Of a stretch of DNA of 34,043 nucleotides, positions 30,136 to 34,043 are shown one piece after another (positions within the stretch are counted from its first letter, which is position 1; each line of letters opens with the position of its first letter). The DNA is taken from the IMG/VR virus record IMGVR_UViG_3300025896_000097, positions 1 through 34,043 of that record. One strand, written 5' to 3'. The position numbers were made by a program, and so were the translations under genes. This DNA comes from a virus. The notes beneath the pieces are model-generated. The model was not told the DNA's origin and made no database searches. It saw nothing but the letters and a program-made list of their open reading frames with translations.

Positions 30136-32003
30136 TGAGAAAAATAACGAGAAAAATAGAGCCTAAAAAATCGGTTGGTATTGGAATAGTAAATTTGTCA
30201 ACTTATACAAGCCCAAAGGTAGTTGAGGTTAGAGGTCAAGAGTGGGTTAATTACGGGGAGGATAACGACTATTTTGGTTACTTACAGGATAGGATAAACG
30301 GTTCGCCAACTAACAACGCTATTGTCAATGGTATTAGTCAAATGATTTTCGGTAAAGGCTTAGATGCTTCGGACAAACTTATTAAACCCGATGAATATGC
30401 CCAAGCTATGTTATTGTTCGACAATGATACAGTTGAAAGACTATGCTCAGACCTTAAAGCTATGGGTAATTGTGCTATTCAAATTGTTTATTCAATCGAT
30501 AAAAGCAGAATTTTAGAATGTAACCACTTCCCTATTGAAACTTTAAGAAGTGGAAAATGCAACGAGGATGGGGACGTTGAGACTTATTATTATGCTGAAG
30601 ACTGGAAAAAAATAGGACGTTCAAATAAACCTTTAGAAATTCCCGCTTTTGGTTTTGGAAACGGTGGCGAAGAGATACTATTTATCAAACCTTATAAGAC
30701 TGGGTTCTATTTTTATGCTCCAGTTGACTATACGGGTTGTTTGCAATATTGTGAATTAGAGGAAGAGATAAGCAATTTTCATTTAAACAATATAATGAAT
30801 GGAATGGCACCGTCAATGCTTATTAATTTCCTTAACGGAACCCCAACAGAGGACGAACAAAGAAACATTGAGCGAAGTATTCAAAATAAATTTAGTGGGA
30901 CTTCAAGTGCTGGTAAGTTTATTTTAAATTTCAGTGACGGAGCAAATACAGCTGCTACTATTACACCCGTTCAATTATCAGATGCACATAATCAATACCA
31001 ATTTTTAAGCGACGAAAGTATGCGTAAAATTATGGTAGGACACCGTGTAATTTCTCCGATGCTTTTAGGTATTAAAGACAATAGTGGGTTTGGTAATAAT
31101 GCTGAAGAGTTACAAACAGCTACTATTTTAATGCAAAATACAGTTATTAAACCGTTTCAAAACCTATTAATTAAAGAGTTTGACAAGATTTTAGCAATAA
31201 ACAACGTTAGTTTAAACCTATTTTTCAAAGAATTACAGCCTTTAGACGTAAATAATGAACTTACAATTACGGAAAAGACCAACACTATTATAGATGGTAT
31301 CAATTCATTAAGTCCTTTAGTAGCAAATAAGGTATTAGAATCAATGACAGCTGACGAAATTAGAGCATTAGTAGGCTTGAAAAGTGCTATTATAGCAGAA
31401 ACACCCGTAGAAACAGCTAATTTAAGCGAGCATAATATCGATTTATCGGAGTTTGGCGAAGAAATAGACTTGGAAAAGTACGAATTAATTGATTCAAAAC
31501 CCGTAAATTATGATACTGAATTAGAATTAGACACTGAAACTACAAGGTTAAACACTGTTTTTTTAGCTGAAGTATCAACTGGAGTGGCAAAAACTAAAAG
31601 TGTTTCTGAACAAGATAGTCCATTATACATAACACGTTACCGTTACGGTGGCAATGCTTCGCCTGAAAGAACATTTTGCAAAAAAATGATGGGAGCTAAT
31701 AAATTATACAGACGTGAAGATATTGCATTGATGAGTGAAAGAAATGTAAATCCGGGATTTGGTATGAGTCCAGACCCTAACAAGCCTTATGATATATTTT
31801 TATGGAAAGGTGGCGGTTTATTAAGTGAAGATTTCCCAAATGGTACTTGCAAACATTATTGGATGCGTGAAATGTACAGAAAAATAGGAAGCGGTAAAAA
31901 TACAGCAGCACAACCATCAACACCAGCGGATGTTCGCAAAGCTGGAGAAATTGCACCAACAAATGATAACCGAGCATATAAAGCTCCACACGATATGAAA
32001 TAA
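30135..32003 (+). CDS. Portal protein with C-terminal extra domain
   Basis: 622 residues. The portal core (about 1-430) is seen in VRGQEWVNYGEDNDYFGYLQ, CAIQIVYSID and SMRKIMVGHRVISPMLLGIK, all typical of portal proteins of Bacteroidota phages. An acidic linker (EFGEEIDLEKYELID) leads to a C-terminal domain (about 500-590) with RYRYGG, TFCKKMM, REDIALMS, YDIFLWKGG and CKHYWMREMY, which resembles the domain found in Mu gpF-like minor head proteins. The portal forms the ring at the head vertex. Whether the extra domain is cut off is unknown. Confidence 0.85.
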   Translation: MRKITRKIEPKKSVGIGIVNLSTYTSPKVVEVRGQEWVNYGEDNDYFGYLQDRINGSPTNNAIVNGISQMIFGKGLDASDKLIKPDEYAQAMLLFDNDTVERLCSDLKAMGNCAIQIVYSIDKSRILECNHFPIETLRSGKCNEDGDVETYYYAEDWKKIGRSNKPLEIPAFGFGNGGEEILFIKPYKTGFYFYAPVDYTGCLQYCELEEEISNFHLNNIMNGMAPSMLINFLNGTPTEDEQRNIERSIQNKFSGTSSAGKFILNFSDGANTAATITPVQLSDAHNQYQFLSDESMRKIMVGHRVISPMLLGIKDNSGFGNNAEELQTATILMQNTVIKPFQNLLIKEFDKILAINNVSLNLFFKELQPLDVNNELTITEKTNTIIDGINSLSPLVANKVLESMTADEIRALVGLKSAIIAETPVETANLSEHNIDLSEFGEEIDLEKYELIDSKPVNYDTELELDTETTRLNTVFLAEVSTGVAKTKSVSEQDSPLYITRYRYGGNASPERTFCKKMMGANKLYRREDIALMSERNVNPGFGMSPDPNKPYDIFLWKGGGLLSEDFPNGTCKHYWMREMYRKIGSGKNTAAQPSTPADVRKAGEIAPTNDNRAYKAPHDMK

Positions 32004-32005
32004 TT

Positions 32006-32509
32006 ATGGCTACAACACTTTTTATAACCCCGAAAGACCTAAAAGCAAACACTATCTTAAACGGTAATGTAGATACTGATATGTTTATTCAGTTTATTAA
32101 GATTGCTCAACAGATGCACGTTCAAAACTATTTAGGTACGCAATTATATGATGCAATTACAAATAAAATAAACACTTCTACTTTAACAGGCGACTATTTA
32201 GACTTAGTAAATGAATATGTACAACCTATGCTTATTCACTATGCTATGGTGGACTATTTGCCTTTTGCAAACTATCAAATTAGAAACGGTGGAGTGTTTA
32301 AGCATAAAACTGAAAATTCTGAAAGTACAACTAAAGAGGAACTTGATATTTTAGTTCAAAAGCACCGAACATTTGCCGACTTTTACGCTAAACGATTTGT
32401 AGATTACGTGGCTATAAATGCAAGTGCTCTTTTTCCTGAGTACTTCCAAAATTCAAACTCGGATATGTACCCAGATACAAACCCAAATCCAAGTGGGTGG
32501 GTATTATAG
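32006..32509 (+). CDS. Head-tail connector candidate
   Basis: 167 residues, helical: LFITPKDLKANTILNGNVDT, FIKIAQQMHVQNYLGTQLYD, VQPMLIHYAMVDYLPFANYQ. This order of helices fits a DNA-packaging/adaptor protein (gp6-like) directly after the portal in many Bacteroidota phages. It would join the portal to the tail. Assigned by position and helix pattern. Confidence 0.7.
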   Translation: MATTLFITPKDLKANTILNGNVDTDMFIQFIKIAQQMHVQNYLGTQLYDAITNKINTSTLTGDYLDLVNEYVQPMLIHYAMVDYLPFANYQIRNGGVFKHKTENSESTTKEELDILVQKHRTFADFYAKRFVDYVAINASALFPEYFQNSNSDMYPDTNPNPSGWVL

Positions 32510-32538
32510 CATATTTAAGCAACTATTTTTAATTTAAT

Positions 32539-32664
32539 ATGAAAACATATACAAAAATGAATAAACAAGCGGAAACAAGCGTTAAACAGGTTAAATTAAC
32601 TACTTATAAGGTTAAAGAATCGAATATCAAAAAAATGAACGAATATTTAAACAAACAAAAATAA
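32539..32664 (+). CDS. Small basic protein before fibre
   Basis: 41 codons; Lys-rich and helical (KTYTKMNKQAETSVKQVK and SNIKKMNEYLNKQK). Three bases before the fibre start. No family recognised. Coding status is supported only by its clean start and placement. Confidence 0.45.
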   Translation: MKTYTKMNKQAETSVKQVKLTTYKVKESNIKKMNEYLNKQK

Positions 32665-32667
32665 ATT

Positions 32668-33639
32668 ATGGCAACAATTCAAACAATAAACATCGGTGCA
32701 GCTGCAAATGATAACACGGGCGATCCGTTAAGAACTGCATTCGACAAACAGAATCAAAATAATACGGCTTTGAATAATGATTTAGCATCAAAAGCACCTT
32801 TAGCAAACGCAAGTTTTACAACCGATATAGTTGTAAATCAAGTTAGAGTAGGTAAAGGTGGAGGTGGCTTAGTAGCTAATACGGTTGTAGGTTTTAGTTC
32901 GGGTCAATCAGGAACCACTGGACAATCAAATACTTATTTTGGTAACAATTCAGGATATTTTAACCAATTTGGCAACTCAAACACTTGTTTAGGTGCAAGT
33001 GCTGGCTATAATAACATTTCAGACGATAACACATTTGTAGGCTCGGGTGCTGGAATTGTAAACACAAATGGAACTAAAAATACTTATTTAGGTAAAAACT
33101 CAGGCTCAACAGTAAACAATACTAATTGCACGGCACTTGGCAACACTTCTACAATAACAGGCGACAATCAAGTACAATTAGGCAACGCATCAACTACTAC
33201 ATACGTTTACGGAACTGTGCAAAACCGTTCAGATTTACGGGACAAAGCAGACGTTCAAGACACAGTTTTAGGTTTAGATTTCATATCTAAATTAAGACCA
33301 GTAGATTACAAGTGGGATATGCGTGAAGACTACAAAGACGAATTTCCTATTCAAGGCGAATTATCAGACGAAGATTTTAAAATTGAAATGGATTTATGGT
33401 TAGAAAACGGTAAACTTTCTAATTTAAAACAAGACGGTTCTAAAAAGAGAAATAGATTTCATCACGGGTTTATTGCTCAAGAAGTTAGGGACTTAGGTAT
33501 TGAATTTGGAGGGTTTCAAGACCACGCTAAAAATGGTGGTGAAGATGTATTATCGATTGGTTATGATGAGTTTATAGCACCAATGATTAAAGCTATTCAG
33601 GAATTAAAAGCAGAAATTGAACTTTTAAAAATGAAATAA
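32668..33639 (+). CDS. Tail fibre with S74 self-cleaving chaperone
   Basis: 323 residues. N-terminus IGAAANDNTGDPLRTAFDKQ is the attachment segment of many phage fibres. The middle (about 70-180) has Asn/Gly/Ser-rich turns typical of a trimeric beta-roll tip. The C-terminus is the peptidase S74 intramolecular chaperone, starting NRSDLRDKADVQ with Ser188 as the expected nucleophile, then LDFISKLRPVDYKWDMRED, HHGFIAQEV and a closing coiled coil. The chaperone helps trimerisation and is normally released by self-cleavage before Ser188. The last 72 residues reappear, diverged, at the start of the window. Confidence 0.88.
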   Translation: MATIQTINIGAAANDNTGDPLRTAFDKQNQNNTALNNDLASKAPLANASFTTDIVVNQVRVGKGGGGLVANTVVGFSSGQSGTTGQSNTYFGNNSGYFNQFGNSNTCLGASAGYNNISDDNTFVGSGAGIVNTNGTKNTYLGKNSGSTVNNTNCTALGNTSTITGDNQVQLGNASTTTYVYGTVQNRSDLRDKADVQDTVLGLDFISKLRPVDYKWDMREDYKDEFPIQGELSDEDFKIEMDLWLENGKLSNLKQDGSKKRNRFHHGFIAQEVRDLGIEFGGFQDHAKNGGEDVLSIGYDEFIAPMIKAIQELKAEIELLKMK

Positions 33640-33640
33640 G

Positions 33641-33808
33641 ATGAGCCCACAGGATTTAAAAACTTACCTACTAAACACATTCGCTTTAGCGTTTACCTTT
33701 ACCAATATGGAAAATACATTAAAAATTACTTTGCTTATATTTTCTATTATTTATACAATAATAAACATTTATAAACTTTTAACAAAAAAAACAGATGCAG
33801 ATAAGTAA
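33641..33808 (+). CDS. Small membrane protein, holin candidate, second copy
   Basis: 55 codons, homologue of 222-389 at exactly the same spacing from its neighbours. The membrane segment and C-terminal KKTDADK tail are kept, while the N-terminal third differs by several residues. It overlaps the following M15 start by 14 bases. Confidence 0.65.
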   Translation: MSPQDLKTYLLNTFALAFTFTNMENTLKITLLIFSIIYTIINIYKLLTKKTDADK

Positions 33809-34043
33809 ACATTTGAGTTTAGCCGAAGCAACACACTCGGATATGGCTGACAAATTAAAGATAGTCAACGACAATCCTAACCTATCAGTAATTAGTAATA
33901 TGAAGTTATTAGCTGAAAAGGTTTTTGAACCAATTAGAGAGCATTTTAACGTACCTATTTACGTAAGTAGTATGTATAGAGGTTTACCATTAAATAATGC
34001 GGTTAAAGGCTCTATTACGTCTCAGCACTGTAGTGGCGAAGCT
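33795..34043 (+). CDS. M15 endolysin, N-terminal part, second copy
   Basis: The first 83 codons of an M15 peptidase, cut by the window end. Almost identical to 376-624; the last 120 bases are identical. Includes the first zinc ligand region SQHCSGEA. Confidence 0.88.
   Translation, partial: MQISKHLSLAEATHSDMADKLKIVNDNPNLSVISNMKLLAEKVFEPIREHFNVPIYVSSMYRGLPLNNAVKGSITSQHCSGEA

Larger units (their letters stand above)
33420..34043 (+). repeat. Terminal near-repeat, right copy
   Basis: Partner of 1-624. Carries the same fibre end, small membrane gene and M15 start in the same order and spacing. Confidence 0.9.

Noticed and set aside
1-34043. Prophage with attachment sites
   Set aside because: No integrase, excisionase, repressor or tRNA-associated repeat is visible. 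The end repeat is 90% identical and gene-internal, unlike att sites.

Overview
The window reads as essentially one complete genome unit of a tailed double-stranded DNA phage (siphovirus-like) infecting a member of the Bacteroidota, most likely a flavobacterium. Evidence for the host: very AT-rich DNA, start codons preceded by A-rich tracts instead of Shine-Dalgarno sequences, several promoters with the Bacteroidota -7 element TAnnTTTG, a lipoprotein with an acidic/Lys patch after its lipidated Cys, and structural proteins (XkdF-like protease, DUF3494 'ice-binding-like' domains, S74-tipped fibre) of a type common in flavobacterial phages. Every gene I can support is on the + strand. I see no integrase, repressor, tRNA or attachment site.

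Layout. 1-1047: end of an S74-chaperone tail fibre, a one-helix membrane protein, an M15 peptidase endolysin and a small protein. 1050-1482: a promoter, a short apparent RNA ending in a strong terminator, then a structured leader. 1483-2223: HNH endonuclease. 2297-5314: small accessory genes including paralogues, a gene with an in-frame stop, a DNA methyltransferase collapsed by an internal deletion, and a NinG-like recombination nuclease. 5322-5486: promoter, terminator, second promoter. 5537-11586: early/replication block (ERF annealing protein, lipoprotein, SSB-like protein, RecA/RepA-like ATPase, sigma-like factor, a possible PD-(D/E)xK nuclease, a PAPS-reductase-like protein). 11682-14079: more small genes and a 5'-3' exonuclease. 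14107-15700: terminase small and large subunits. 15736-22729: overlapping-frame tail assembly genes, neck proteins, two large tail proteins and the tape measure. 22761-29672: prohead protease, two fibre/adhesin proteins with DUF3494 domains, scaffold, major capsid and probable tail tube. 29782-32509: small gene, portal, connector. 32668-34043: the S74 fibre, membrane protein and M15 peptidase again.

The first 624 bases and the last 624 bases are homologous without gaps at an offset of 33,419, about 90% identical by my hand count, with identical outer flanks (about 105 and 120 bases) and about 60 mostly silent differences between them. This suggests a circular or circularly permuted genome of about 33.4 kb assembled through two co-existing haplotypes; two tandem related genomes is the alternative.

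How it works together: early genes seem to be served by three copies of a shared promoter element (about 2274, 5486, 11651). The phage sigma-like factor may switch on the packaging and structural block that starts at 14107. The most unusual feature is a pair of adjacent fibre proteins in which a DUF3494 domain appears circularly permuted and inserted into the middle of a C1q-like jelly-roll.
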